Part shown: in pieces, positions 6,468 through 12,780 of the stretch
Layout: every line of letters starts with the position of its first letter
Numbering within the stretch: position 1 is the first letter of the stretch
Origin: JBBATK01 sp046052705
GTDB taxonomy: Bacteria > Bacteroidota > Ignavibacteria > Kapaibacteriales > NICIL-2
Length of the DNA: 12,780 nucleotides
Assembly (NCBI GenBank): GCA_046052705.1
Contig: JBJOLU010000098.1
Coordinates: forward strand, 1-12,780
Reading direction: 5' to 3'
Made by a program: the position numbers and the translations under genes
The notes under the pieces: generated by a model
What the model was told of the DNA's origin: nothing
Database searches by the model: none
The model's input: only the letters and a program-made list of their open reading frames with translations

Positions 6468-7580
6468 ATGAGAATATTCGTCATTAATTGGCAGGACATT
6501 CGCAACCCCATGGGCGGGGGAGCGGAGGTGCATTGTCACGAAATATTCAAGCGCATAGCCGCGATGGGGCATGAAGTAACCCAGCTTAGCTGTGGTTTCG
6601 CCGGCGCCCCAAAAAATGAAGTAATTGACGGCATTCATGTGATACGAATAGCATCCAGGAATACCTTCAACTTTGCCGTGCGCAGTTACTACAAAAAGCA
6701 CGTACAGCATGCCGGCTACGATGTAGTAGTGGACGACATCAACAAGATTCCTTTTTACACACCTCGGTATGTAAAGGAACCCATTGTTGCCATTGCACAC
6801 CATTTTTTCGGTAAGAGTATTTTCAAAGAGACCGACCCTCTGCGCGCCGGGTACGTGGCGGGCTCGGAGATGTTGGTAGGACGTGTCTACAAGCACACAC
6901 GCTTTGCCGCAGTATCGGAGAGTACTAAAGCGGAACTTGAGTCCAAAGGCATTCCGGGGGCAAATATTACGTTGGTTCGCAATGCGCTGAACCACGACAT
7001 GTTTCCCATGTACGTCACTGAAAAGGAATCAGGTCCGGTATTTGCGTATTTCGGACGCATGAAAAAATATAAAAGCCCCGATCATGCATTACGAGCTTTT
7101 GCCTCTCTGCATGCGCACCGCCCATCAGCACAATTCTGGTTTATAGGTAGCGGGGACTTTGTTGGATCCCTGCAGAAGCTTGCTAGCGAGCTGGGAGTAG
7201 AGAAAAGCGTGACCTTCTACGGCCGCGTCAGCGATGAACAAAAAGCCGTGCTGCTAAGCCGAGCATGGTGCGTTGTGAACACATCCATGAAAGAAGGATG
7301 GGGCATCACAAACATCGAGGCTAATGCCTGCGGCACCCCGGTACTCGCAGCCAATGTACCCGGTTTACGTGACTCGGTTTCGGATCAACAATCCGGCTTA
7401 TTGTACCCTTATGGAAACATCAACGTCTTGTCGATAATGATGGAGCGGCTTGCTTCCGACGACGCCTTGCGCGAACGACTGTGCCTTGGTGCAGTGCAAT
7501 GGGCACGTTCTTTTTCGTGGGATTCAGAAGCACGTAAGATGTTGGAGCTGTTGCATCAAGTAACACAATTGCCTGCCTAA
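6468..7580 (+). CDS. GT4-type (GT-B fold) glycosyltransferase
   Basis: A 370-residue enzyme of the glycosyltransferase family 1/GT4 type. The N-terminal half opens with a strand and the glycine-rich loop MRIFVINWQD...GGGAEVH (1-22), the usual acceptor-side start. The C-terminal half holds FAYFGRMKKYKSPDHALRAF (192-211), the FIGSGD strand-turn (225-230), and the retaining-enzyme EX7E motif as EGWGITNIE (Glu276, Glu284) followed by ANACGTPVLA. No membrane segment or signal peptide. Such enzymes move a sugar from a nucleotide sugar to lipid, polysaccharide or protein acceptors; the donor and acceptor here cannot be told. I chose the ATG at 6468 because the in-frame ATG at 6429 lies within the secG terminator hairpin. 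It is followed by 147 bases without a recognisable gene, promoter or terminator, and has no glycan-cluster neighbours. Confidence 0.88.
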   Translation: MRIFVINWQDIRNPMGGGAEVHCHEIFKRIAAMGHEVTQLSCGFAGAPKNEVIDGIHVIRIASRNTFNFAVRSYYKKHVQHAGYDVVVDDINKIPFYTPRYVKEPIVAIAHHFFGKSIFKETDPLRAGYVAGSEMLVGRVYKHTRFAAVSESTKAELESKGIPGANITLVRNALNHDMFPMYVTEKESGPVFAYFGRMKKYKSPDHALRAFASLHAHRPSAQFWFIGSGDFVGSLQKLASELGVEKSVTFYGRVSDEQKAVLLSRAWCVVNTSMKEGWGITNIEANACGTPVLAANVPGLRDSVSDQQSGLLYPYGNINVLSIMMERLASDDALRERLCLGAVQWARSFSWDSEARKMLELLHQVTQLPA

Positions 7581-7727
7581 GTAGCAACCATACTTTGATA
7601 GATGAGTGATTGCTTCCCTTAAGCGTTTACCGTTGGAGTTCATGTCGCCTATTGATGTTGCTAAAACATTTTCGGGATTAGTTATTGTTCAATACAAAAC
7701 GTTTATGTCCGGTCCGCCTTACACATC

Positions 7728-8336
7728 ATGCTCCTTGCTTTTCATAAACCATACGGAGTGCTAAGCAGCTTTCGCCCCGATGGCTCTGCCAATCGCACTC
7801 TGGCGGAGTTCGGCTTTCCGCCTAATGTATATGCCATAGGCAGGCTCGACGCCGATAGCGAAGGGCTGCTACTGCTCACGGACGAACGAGAATTGCCGGA
7901 CAAGATTCTTCCGCCCGAGCGCGCACATCGCCGCACCTATGTTGTTCAAGTGGAGGGTGAGCCAACCCCGGAAGCGCTTGCGGAACTCCGTAAAGGAGTA
8001 GTGGTTCGCGGTGAGCGCACACGGCCTTGCATGGCGCAGGTAATTGAACCTCGTCCTGATATTCCCGAACGTATTCCCCCCATACGGGTGCGCAAGAGCA
8101 TTCCTGATACATGGATCAGTATCACACTCACCGAGGGCAAGAACAGACAGGTTCGGCGAATGACGGCTGCGATCGGGTACCCAACGCTTCGATTGATGCG
8201 CTTTTCAATTGGTGAATATACTCTTGGCGATCTTGCGCCGGGGAGTTGGAAAGAACTGACGAGGGCAGAGAGAGATTTGGTACTGAGTAGTGCCGGCAGG
8301 CCATCTGCACCCGGCAAAGGAACCCACACTCGATAA
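7728..8336 (+). CDS. rluE: 23S rRNA pseudouridine(2457) synthase RluE
   Basis: A 202-residue pseudouridine synthase of the RsuA/RluB/E/F family without an S4 domain, as in RluE. Visible motifs: FHKPYGVLSSF (5-15), the catalytic loop GRLDADSEGLLLLTD (38-52, catalytic Asp41), PPIRVRKSIPDTWISITL (117-134), EGKNRQVRRMTAAIGYPTLRL (136-156) and GEYTLGDLAPGSW (162-174). The PPIR.RKSIP and Y.LG.L..G.W segments are especially close to E. coli RluE, which converts U2457 of 23S rRNA. A short basic tail (GRPSAPGKGTHTR) extends beyond the usual end. The ATG at 7728 begins right before the first conserved strand. No Shine-Dalgarno or clear promoter is seen upstream. Confidence 0.9.
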   Translation: MLLAFHKPYGVLSSFRPDGSANRTLAEFGFPPNVYAIGRLDADSEGLLLLTDERELPDKILPPERAHRRTYVVQVEGEPTPEALAELRKGVVVRGERTRPCMAQVIEPRPDIPERIPPIRVRKSIPDTWISITLTEGKNRQVRRMTAAIGYPTLRLMRFSIGEYTLGDLAPGSWKELTRAERDLVLSSAGRPSAPGKGTHTR

Positions 8337-8347
8337 AGAACTGAACA

Positions 8348-8371
8348 AACACTTTGCCGTGTAAAAGTGTT
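8348..8371 (+). terminator. Hairpin after rluE (possible weak terminator)
   Basis: AACACTTT (8348-8355) and AAAGTGTT (8364-8371) form an eight-pair stem with an eight-base loop, 11 bases after the rluE stop. It lacks a following T run and is A/T-rich, so it may be a weak terminator, an RNA-stabilising 3' end or a protein-binding inverted repeat. Confidence 0.35.
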
Positions 8372-8407
8372 GGCTTGTACAGGCGGTGTATCTGTGCACA
8401 CACGTTG

Positions 8408-8415
8408 TATATTTG
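8408..8415 (+). promoter_or_regulatory. -7 promoter element (TATATTTG) for nuoF
   Basis: TATATTTG fits TAnnTTTG exactly, is followed by C as in the other copies, and lies 28 bases before the nuoF ATG. No TTG is found at the usual -33 distance. Confidence 0.5.
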
Positions 8416-8443
8416 CGCACTATTGCAACCCAAAAAAAGACCT

Positions 8444-9772
8444 ATGTACACAGCACCAAACATCGTTCTTCCTAAGATTCCCAATCTGCACGAGATTGAC
8501 GTTTACGTTGCCAACGGCGGATATGAGCAGTACCGAAAAGTGCTGAAGCTCACTCCCGATGACGTTGCCAACGAAGTGAAGAAATCCGGCCTTCGCGGGC
8601 GTGGCGGTGCGTGTTTTCCTACGGGTCTGAAATGGACCTTCATGCCAAAGGGCAACGACAAGCCGAAGTACCTCGCTATCAACGGCGATGAATCCGAGCC
8701 GGGCTCCTTCAAGGATCGTCAGATTCTGGAATACAATCCGCATCAGCTTATCGAAGGTATCATGATTGCCGGCTATGCAATGGGCATAACCTCGGCGTTT
8801 ATTTACATTCGTGGTGAGTATCACAAATGGGTGAGACTCATGGAAAAGGCTGTGGATGACGCCTATGCCAAAGGCTTCTTGGGGCCGAAAATGAAAGACA
8901 CCTTCGGTGGCAGTTATTCCATGGACATTGTGGTTCACAAAGGCGCCGGTGCCTATGTGTGCGGCGAGGAAACCGCTCTTATGAATTCCTTGGAAGGCGA
9001 TCGCGGATATCCCCGATTCAAGCCGCCCTTTCCTGCGAACAAGGGACTGTGGGGCATGCCCACCACCATCAACAACGTTGAAACATTGGCAACTGTTCCT
9101 CCCATCTTTGCAATGGGTGCAGAGGAATTCTCGAAGATTGGCGCCGCGGGTCACTGCGGTACATTGCTCTATGGTTTGAGCGGTCACTTGAATACACCCG
9201 GTGTGTATGAACTTCCCACCGATGTAACATTGAAGGATCTGATCTACAAGTACGGCGGCGGTGTTCCCGGTAACAAAAAGGTAAAGGCCGTTATTCCCGG
9301 GGGATCATCCATGCCTCCTTTGTCCGGCGATGAAATCGACGGCGTGATCATGAACAACGAAGACCTGAAAAAATACAAGACCTTTATCGGTACCGGCGGA
9401 GTGATGGTAATTGACGAAGACACGGATATTCCCAAACTTCTGCTGCGTATCGTTCACTTCTATCACCATGAGTCGTGCGGCCAATGCACACCGTGCCGCG
9501 AGGGTTGCGGATGGATGGAGAAGATTCTCAAGCGCATTGTGAGCGGAGATGCAACGATCTCTGATATCGATTTGCTTATGAGTGTAGCCAATAATATCGA
9601 CGGCAATACCATCTGCGCATTGGGCGAAGCAGCAGCATGGCCGGTGCAAGGTTTCTTGCGCAAGTTCCGTCATGAGTTCGAGGCAAAGGTTAAGTCCTCG
9701 CGCTCCTTCGTTCCCGTAAACATCGTACACGGGCGCAGAGACACGGCAGCAACACTCGAACTCAACGCGTAA
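8444..9772 (+). CDS. nuoF: NADH-quinone oxidoreductase subunit F (complex I, NADH/FMN subunit)
   Basis: A 442-residue NuoF, the subunit that binds NADH and FMN and passes electrons to the Fe-S chain of complex I. Seen: SGLRGRGGACFPTGLKW (48-64) and YLAINGDESEPG (76-87) of the FMN site, GAGAYVCGEETALM (167-180) of the nucleotide site, an SLBB-like middle part (about 250-330), and four cluster N3 cysteines: ESCGQCTPCREG (Cys345, 348, 351) and NTICALGEAAAWP (Cys391). Full length for the family. I chose the ATG at 8444; the frame extends upstream to a TTG, but the MYTAPNIVLPKI start fits better and the upstream part covers a promoter element. An A-rich stretch, not a Shine-Dalgarno, precedes the ATG. 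No nuoE, nuoG or other complex I gene is adjacent, so the operon is split. NadD follows and may be cotranscribed. Confidence 0.95.
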   Translation: MYTAPNIVLPKIPNLHEIDVYVANGGYEQYRKVLKLTPDDVANEVKKSGLRGRGGACFPTGLKWTFMPKGNDKPKYLAINGDESEPGSFKDRQILEYNPHQLIEGIMIAGYAMGITSAFIYIRGEYHKWVRLMEKAVDDAYAKGFLGPKMKDTFGGSYSMDIVVHKGAGAYVCGEETALMNSLEGDRGYPRFKPPFPANKGLWGMPTTINNVETLATVPPIFAMGAEEFSKIGAAGHCGTLLYGLSGHLNTPGVYELPTDVTLKDLIYKYGGGVPGNKKVKAVIPGGSSMPPLSGDEIDGVIMNNEDLKKYKTFIGTGGVMVIDEDTDIPKLLLRIVHFYHHESCGQCTPCREGCGWMEKILKRIVSGDATISDIDLLMSVANNIDGNTICALGEAAAWPVQGFLRKFRHEFEAKVKSSRSFVPVNIVHGRRDTAATLELNA

Positions 9773-9826
9773 TACACCGCGCCGCAAACACAAACAGCGG
9801 TGCGCGCTCACAACTTCTCGCTCTAC

Positions 9827-10486
9827 GTGAAACGACTAGGCATTTTCGGCGGATCGTTTAATCCGGTGCATATCGGGCATTGTGCCGTGGCAGAGCATTT
9901 TGTGCAGCACGCGAAGCTCGACCGCTGCGTATTTGTTCCCACATTCATCTCGCCGTTCAAAAGTGATGAACCGGCTGCGGCCGATCCTTATCGCCGCTTG
10001 GCTATGCTTCGCTCTGTATGCCGCACCAATGCTCGCTTTGCGGTCAGCGATGTGGAATTGCGTCGCAAGGATGTTTCCTATACCGTTCACACATTGCGTC
10101 ATTTTCGCGAGCAACATCCCGGCGCTCAATTGTTCCTATTGGTAGGCAGAGACCTGCTTGCACGTTTTGATGAATGGCGTGAGTGGGAGGAGATTGTTCG
10201 CATTGCCACCGTATGTGTGGCGGGCCGGCCATTTGCATCGGTAGAAGGCAGCGATGACCACCCTATGCTTCAGCGCATTGCTGAAACCGGCAATGCACCC
10301 ATAGAGCTAACGCCGCCGCGCATAGAACTTTCCTCTAGTATGATTCGCACCATGTGTGCAGCCGGTGAGTCCATTCGATATGTGGTGCCCGATTCGGTGC
10401 GTCGTATTATTCGGCGGCACGGATTGTATACATCACATCAAGCGCAGGCAGGTACTGCAAAGACAAGCATAAGCACAATCACATGA
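9827..10486 (+). CDS. nadD: Nicotinate-nucleotide adenylyltransferase
   Basis: A 219-residue NadD, which joins nicotinate mononucleotide to AMP from ATP in NAD synthesis. The nucleotidyltransferase motif RLGIFGGSFNPVHIGH lies at 3-18 (HxGH at 15-18), FVPTFISPFKS follows, and the second ATP motif is SSSMIR near the C-terminal end, before the family's usual R.IIRRHGLY. I chose GTG at 9827 because the family normally has only a few residues before GIFGG; GTG at 9800 would add nine residues and is the main alternative. Neither has a Shine-Dalgarno. The C-terminal 15 or so residues (HQAQAGTAKTSISTIT) are extra. It starts 54 bases after nuoF and overlaps the permease gene by ATGA, so the three are probably cotranscribed. 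Confidence 0.92.
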   Translation: MKRLGIFGGSFNPVHIGHCAVAEHFVQHAKLDRCVFVPTFISPFKSDEPAAADPYRRLAMLRSVCRTNARFAVSDVELRRKDVSYTVHTLRHFREQHPGAQLFLLVGRDLLARFDEWREWEEIVRIATVCVAGRPFASVEGSDDHPMLQRIAETGNAPIELTPPRIELSSSMIRTMCAAGESIRYVVPDSVRRIIRRHGLYTSHQAQAGTAKTSISTIT

Positions 10487-11301
10487 GCAAAGTAGCCCAT
10501 ATCGCGCTTCATACCTTGCTCCTGGCGGTGGCAGTACTTATGCTGTTTCCCATGACATGGATGATTATCACGTCGTTGCATGAACATCCCGAGCAGTACG
10601 AAACATTATGGGAAATGATTCGCGCACCGTATTCACTCCTGAATTACACCGAAGCTTTAAACTCAGACTCCTTCTCGCGGTACTTCGTGAACTCCATAGC
10701 CGTGGGGCTGGCAGTGACCGGCGGTAATATTCTTTTCTGCTTTCTTGCCGGATACGCATTGGCGCGGCGGCGGGTGCCGGGCTCGAAGCTTGTATTTGCC
10801 ACACTTCTGGCGGTGCTCATCATTCCTCCCCAAGTGATCATGATTCCCTTGTTCCGGTTGATGGTGGAGTTCAGGTGGATCAACAGCTATGCCGCACTCA
10901 TTGTGCCGTGGCTGATTACGCCCTTCGGAATATTTCTTGTCAAGCAATACGTGGAATCGTTGCCCGCAGCGGTAGAGGAAGCCGCCCGCTTAGACGGCGC
11001 CTCCGAGTTCTATGTGCTCTTCCGAATTGTGATGCCACTATGCGCGCCAATACTGACGGTGCTGGGTATCTATGTGTTTCTTGGAAATTGGAATTCCTTC
11101 CTGTATCCCTTCTTGTTCACCAACGACGAAGCGCATCGTACCTTACCGGTGGGGTTGGCATTTTATGTGGGCAAGCAGAGTATAGATTGGGGGCATCTGA
11201 TGGCCGGCGCGAGTATATCCGCTTTACCGGTGCTTACCGTGTTTGCCTTCTTCCAACGGCAAATTATCAAGGGGCTAACGGCTGGTGCGGTGAAGGAATA
11301 G
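10483..11301 (+). CDS. MalG-type carbohydrate ABC transporter permease
   Basis: A 272-residue inner-membrane permease of the CUT1/MalG type. Six hydrophobic segments lie at about 7-30, 68-92, 102-123, 134-154, 181-202 and 238-260. The cytoplasmic EAA loop that contacts the ATPase is EEAARLDGASEFYVLF (165-180) with MPLCAPIL following. The ends (LFPMTWMIITSL at the N-terminus, QRQIIKGLTAGAVKE at the C-terminus) are classic for MalG/LacG/UgpE proteins that import sugars or polyols. No MalF-type partner, solute-binding protein or ATPase gene is in view, so substrate and partners are unknown. Its ATG lies inside the nadD stop (ATGA), suggesting coupled translation with an unrelated enzyme. The stop at 11299-11301 is 28 bases before the glyS promoter element. 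Confidence 0.9.
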   Translation: MSKVAHIALHTLLLAVAVLMLFPMTWMIITSLHEHPEQYETLWEMIRAPYSLLNYTEALNSDSFSRYFVNSIAVGLAVTGGNILFCFLAGYALARRRVPGSKLVFATLLAVLIIPPQVIMIPLFRLMVEFRWINSYAALIVPWLITPFGIFLVKQYVESLPAAVEEAARLDGASEFYVLFRIVMPLCAPILTVLGIYVFLGNWNSFLYPFLFTNDEAHRTLPVGLAFYVGKQSIDWGHLMAGASISALPVLTVFAFFQRQIIKGLTAGAVKE

Positions 11302-11329
11302 CCGTCGGCAGCTAAGGCGTGCGGCGTAG

Positions 11330-11337
11330 TATTTTTG
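11330..11337 (+). promoter_or_regulatory. -7 promoter element (TATTTTTG) for glyS
   Basis: TATTTTTG followed by CA, identical to the core before secG. It lies 88 bases before the glyS ATG, giving a leader of about 80 bases. I found no strong hairpin, T-box sequence or terminator in that leader. No TTG is at the -33 distance. Confidence 0.45.
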
Positions 11338-11425
11338 CAGCGGAAGTTTTAAGCATCGAAGGACGGCTATATCCTACATGTGAACAACTTTCGCGTTGCG
11401 GTTGACCAGATTTTTTACTGACTCT

Positions 11426-12780
11426 ATGGCACAATCATTTACACTCGATTCTATTATCTCTCTTGCTAAACGCAGGGGATTTGTGTTCCAATCATCAGAG
11501 ATATACGGCGGCTTGAACGGATGCTGGGATTACGGTCCCTTGGGCGTGGAGCTATTGCGCAATGTGAAAAACGCATGGTGGCAAGACATGACCTATCGCG
11601 ATCACATTGTTGGATTGGACGCTTCGATTCTTATGCACCCCCGCACATGGGAAGCCAGCGGGCACGTGCAGCAGTTCACCGATCCGATGATCGACAATAA
11701 GACCAGTAAAGCCCGTCACCGCGCTGATAATCTTATCGAAGATTATATCGAACGCTTACGCAAGAAGGGAAAGACTGCCGATGCCGATAGCCTTGAGCAG
11801 CGATTGGCTGCAGCCAAGGAACCGTCGGACTTGTACGCAATTATCATGGATGCCGGTATTCCCGATCCGGTGAGCGGCACCAAGGATTGGACTGAAGTTC
11901 GAAATTTCAATTTGATGTTTAAAACGTTCATCGGTCCGGTGGAAGATACCGGCGCAGCTGTGTTCCTGCGTCCGGAAACCGCGCAGGGAATCTTTGTGAA
12001 CTTCAAGAATGTGATGGAGTCATCGCGCCAAAAAGTTCCCTTCGGTATTGCGCAAATAGGAAAAGCCTTCCGCAACGAAATCAACACCAAGAACTTCTTG
12101 TTCCGCACCCGCGAGTTCGAGCAAATGGAGATGCAGTTCTTCGTGAAGCCGGGTTCCGAAATGGAGCATTACGAATACTGGTTGGAGCAGCGGTGGTCGT
12201 GGTTTATGCGGTATGGTATGAAAGCCGATCACCTTCGCCGTAAGGTTCACGAGCGTCTTGCACATTATGCAAATGCTGCAGTGGACATCGAGTTTTTGTT
12301 TCCCTTCGGGTGGGGCGAAATCGAGGGTATACACTCGCGAACCGATTTCGATCTGATGCGTCACCAAGAGTACAGCGGTAAAAAGCTGGAGTATGTTGAT
12401 ACCGTTACTCGCGATCGCTATGTGCCCTATGTGATTGAAACATCTGCGGGGGCATCGCGCTCGTTTATGGCATTTTTATGCAACGCCTACGACGAAGAAA
12501 TAGTGGCAGGCGAAGGCAGTGAAGCCGATACACGCACGGTGTTGCGGTTTCATCCGCGACTAGCGCCGGTTACCGCTGCTGTGCTGCCGCTGGTGAACAA
12601 GGACGGTATGCCTGAAATGGCGGAGAAGATTTACCGCGACATTCAAAAGAACTTCAAAGCACAGTACGACGATGGCGGCGCAATTGGCCGCAGGTATCGC
12701 CGTCAAGATGAAATCGGTACGCCGTTCTGCATTACGGTAGATGGCCAGTCTACCGAAGATGGCACCGTTACCGTGCGTCA
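11426..12780 (+). CDS. glyS: Glycyl-tRNA synthetase, alpha2 type (C-terminal end beyond window)
   Basis: I translated this frame by hand. It starts at ATG 11426 (MAQSFTLDSIISLAKRRGFV) and stays open to the right edge, 451 full codons; the alpha2 enzymes are usually near 500, so some 50 residues are missing. It charges tRNA-Gly with glycine. Seen: GGLNGCWDYGPLG (28-40), HPRTWEASGH (71-80), FNLMF (161-165), LRPETAQGIFVNFKN (181-195), class II motif 2 IGKAFRNEI...FRTREFEQMEMQFF (211-239), the AHYANAAVDIEFLFPFGWGEIEGIHSRTDFDL region (279-310), motif 3-like VIETSAGASRSFMAFL (336-351) and the start of the anticodon-binding domain (LAPVTAAVLPLV, 379-390), then RRQDEIGTPF (425-434). The usual zinc-type Cys insertion after KARHRAD is replaced by a helical stretch (about 101-150). 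The start has a T-rich stretch but no Shine-Dalgarno. Confidence 0.95.
   Translation, partial: MAQSFTLDSIISLAKRRGFVFQSSEIYGGLNGCWDYGPLGVELLRNVKNAWWQDMTYRDHIVGLDASILMHPRTWEASGHVQQFTDPMIDNKTSKARHRADNLIEDYIERLRKKGKTADADSLEQRLAAAKEPSDLYAIIMDAGIPDPVSGTKDWTEVRNFNLMFKTFIGPVEDTGAAVFLRPETAQGIFVNFKNVMESSRQKVPFGIAQIGKAFRNEINTKNFLFRTREFEQMEMQFFVKPGSEMEHYEYWLEQRWSWFMRYGMKADHLRRKVHERLAHYANAAVDIEFLFPFGWGEIEGIHSRTDFDLMRHQEYSGKKLEYVDTVTRDRYVPYVIETSAGASRSFMAFLCNAYDEEIVAGEGSEADTRTVLRFHPRLAPVTAAVLPLVNKDGMPEMAEKIYRDIQKNFKAQYDDGGAIGRRYRRQDEIGTPFCITVDGQSTEDGTVTVR

Noticed and set aside
6402..6995. Open reverse frame of 197 codons opposite the glycosyltransferase
   Set aside because: It reads across the secG terminator and the glycosyltransferase 5' half with no family resemblance.
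7581..7727. Hidden small gene or RNA between the glycosyltransferase and rluE
   Set aside because: Reading both strands I see no frame with conserved character, no clear promoter and no strong hairpin.
8420..9187. Long reverse-strand open frame (255 codons) inside nuoF
   Set aside because: It lies wholly opposite the first half of a clearly conserved nuoF, has no recognisable motif, and is expected from codon bias on the sense strand.
11338..11425. Regulatory leader (T-box or attenuator) before glyS
   Set aside because: Only a four-pair AGGA/TCCT stem and a T run without a GC stem are visible; no T-box sequence or antiterminator layout was found.

Overview
The window is a gene-dense stretch of bacterial chromosome, with no gap between genes longer than about 160 bases, carrying mostly housekeeping genes. 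Three signs suggest a Bacteroidota/Chlorobiota-type (FCB group) bacterium: most starts lack a Shine-Dalgarno sequence, several genes are preceded by a -7 element of the form TAnnTTTG (here usually TATTTTTGC), and the gene set fits (LolD, alpha2 glycyl-tRNA synthetase, RluE, SecG with a long tail). A Kapabacteria- or Ignavibacteria-like lineage is a guess; the sequence alone does not settle it. I see no tRNA, rRNA, CRISPR array, insertion sequence or phage gene.

Layout. 1-337 (minus): 5' part of an RsmB/NOP-type rRNA methyltransferase that runs off the left edge. 377-532: divergent intergenic region holding a promoter element and four degenerate 13-bp tandem repeats. 533-3879 (plus): a LolD-type ABC ATPase, a small four-helix membrane protein overlapping it, a von Willebrand factor A (VWA) protein with an intact MIDAS, and an AlkB-type alkane/fatty-acyl membrane monooxygenase. 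3876-5867 (minus): uvrC, meeting alkB tail to tail with overlapping stop codons and ending in an unusual acidic tetrapeptide-repeat tail. 5868-5980: divergent promoter region. 5981-6361: secG, then a clear intrinsic terminator. 6468-7580: a GT4-type glycosyltransferase. 7728-8336: rluE. 8444-11301: nuoF, nadD and a MalG-type sugar ABC permease, the last two joined by an ATGA overlap. 11426-end: glyS, running off the right edge.

How the genes fit together. DNA repair (UvrC), protein export (SecG), rRNA modification (RsmB-like, RluE), translation (GlyRS) and NAD/respiration (NuoF, NadD) are represented by single genes separated from their usual partners. The LolD ATPase has no LolC/E permease here, the MalG-type permease has no MalF, ATPase or binding protein, NuoF has no other complex I subunit next to it, and AlkB has no rubredoxin. 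I do not see a complete new system. The points most worth following up are the UvrC tail repeat, the VWA-AlkB pairing, the LolD-small membrane protein pair, the leader repeat before lolD, and the recurring TATTTTTGC promoter element.
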